Of a stretch of 6,245 bases of DNA, positions 5,937 through 6,245 are shown piece by piece. Numbering within the stretch: position 1 is the stretch's first letter; each line of letters starts with the position of its first letter. Source of the stretch: Nitrospiraceae bacterium (GTDB taxonomy: Bacteria > Nitrospirota > Thermodesulfovibrionia > Thermodesulfovibrionales > Dissulfurispiraceae); contig PMYY01000088.1 in assembly GCA_003170655.1 (NCBI GenBank), positions 1 to 6,245 of the forward strand, given 5' to 3'. A program made the translations under genes and the position numbers. The notes under the pieces are model-generated. The model did not search any database, was not told the DNA's origin, and saw only the letters and a program-made list of their open reading frames with translations.

Positions 5937-6245
5937 CTAGCCGAGCGTACCGCGCAGTTGCCGACCGCCCAAGATATGCTGATGGACATGATAAACAACC
6001 TGCCCGCCCTCGGGATTGCAATTAGTAATTACCCTGAAGCCCTTCCCGGCAATGCCCTTTTCACGAGCAATCCTGGTAGACGTCTTCATCATATGCCCGA
6101 AGATTTGAAAATCTTCTTCAGAGACTTCAAGGAGAGTGGCAATATGTTTTTTCGGAATCACCAATATATGGACAGGGGCCTGCGGATTCATATCCTCGAA
6201 GGCGAAAACCAATTCGTCTTCATATACTATCTTCGCAGGTATCTT
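5937..6245 (-). CDS. HIT-family nucleotide hydrolase, HinT-like, 5' end outside the window
   Basis: The reading frame is open to the right edge, so the visible 102 residues lack the true N-terminus. About a dozen residues, normally including a metal-binding CxxC, are missing by comparison with HinT proteins. The visible part starts KIPAKIVYEDELVFAFED and has APVHILVIPKKHI (visible 23-35). The histidine triad is HVHQH (visible 86-90) within GGQVVYHVHQHILGGR, and its middle histidine H88 is the expected nucleophile. HinT proteins hydrolyse AMP-lysine-type phosphoramidates and related adenylates. A TTG at 6212 could be mistaken for a start, but homology clearly continues upstream of it. The gene precedes the Nudix hydrolase in an apparent operon, which suggests shared nucleotide clean-up. 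Confidence 0.93.
   Translation of the reverse strand, partial: KIPAKIVYEDELVFAFEDMNPQAPVHILVIPKKHIATLLEVSEEDFQIFGHMMKTSTRIAREKGIAGKGFRVITNCNPEGGQVVYHVHQHILGGRQLRGTLG

Noticed and set aside
5924..5998. N-terminal extension of the Nudix protein to an ATG at 5998
   Set aside because: The extension overlaps the conserved HIT motif end of the preceding gene in another frame. The ATG at 5923 gives a normal Nudix N-terminus.
5937..6212. HIT gene starting at the TTG at 6212
   Set aside because: The frame stays open to the window edge and the residues before it (KIPAKIVYEDE) match HinT-like proteins, so the gene is simply cut by the edge.

Overview
The window looks like ordinary, gene-dense bacterial chromosome of moderate GC content. 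It holds eight protein genes: seven on the minus strand and one on the plus strand. I see no rRNA, tRNA, CRISPR array, insertion sequence, phage gene or attachment site. The gene set fits an anaerobe-type lineage such as Nitrospirota or Desulfobacterota: a GlnL/NtrB-like kinase with an NtrC-type sigma-54 activator, a Desulfovibrio-type small ferredoxin, ProA, NadD and a small conserved-looking orphan protein. That placement is inferred from gene style and was not tested.

Layout from right to left, the reading direction of most genes. (1) 6245-5339, minus: the 3' part of a HIT-family (HinT-like) gene that runs off the right edge, followed 13 bases later by an ADP-ribose pyrophosphatase-like Nudix hydrolase. 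(2) 5338-5209: a convergent spacer with a strong GC-rich hairpin, a short direct repeat and a weak hairpin followed by a T tract. (3) 5026-5208, plus: a 60-aa ferredoxin with its own good sigma-70-type promoter and a strong ribosome binding site. (4) 5025-4877: a divergent intergenic region that also carries a good promoter for the leftward genes. (5) 4876-1, minus: proA, a 92-aa protein of unknown function, a 136-base structured spacer, nadD, ntrB and ntrC. nadD and ntrB overlap by four bases (ATGA), and ntrC follows ntrB after 25 bases. The ntrC stop codon is the first three bases of the window.

How the genes may work together. ProA makes glutamate-5-semialdehyde for proline synthesis. NadD adenylylates nicotinate mononucleotide on the way to NAD. 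NtrB and NtrC form a cytoplasmic kinase/response-regulator pair that should switch sigma-54 promoters, by homology in response to nitrogen status. The physical coupling of NAD synthesis with the nitrogen regulator may be functional, or may only be operon packing. The HIT and Nudix pair fits nucleotide housekeeping. The ferredoxin is an independent unit.

I found no convincing new multi-gene system. The items most worth a second look are the 92-aa winged-helix-like protein between proA and nadD, the odd cysteine pattern of the ferredoxin, the structured spacer before nadD, and the nadD-ntrB translational overlap.
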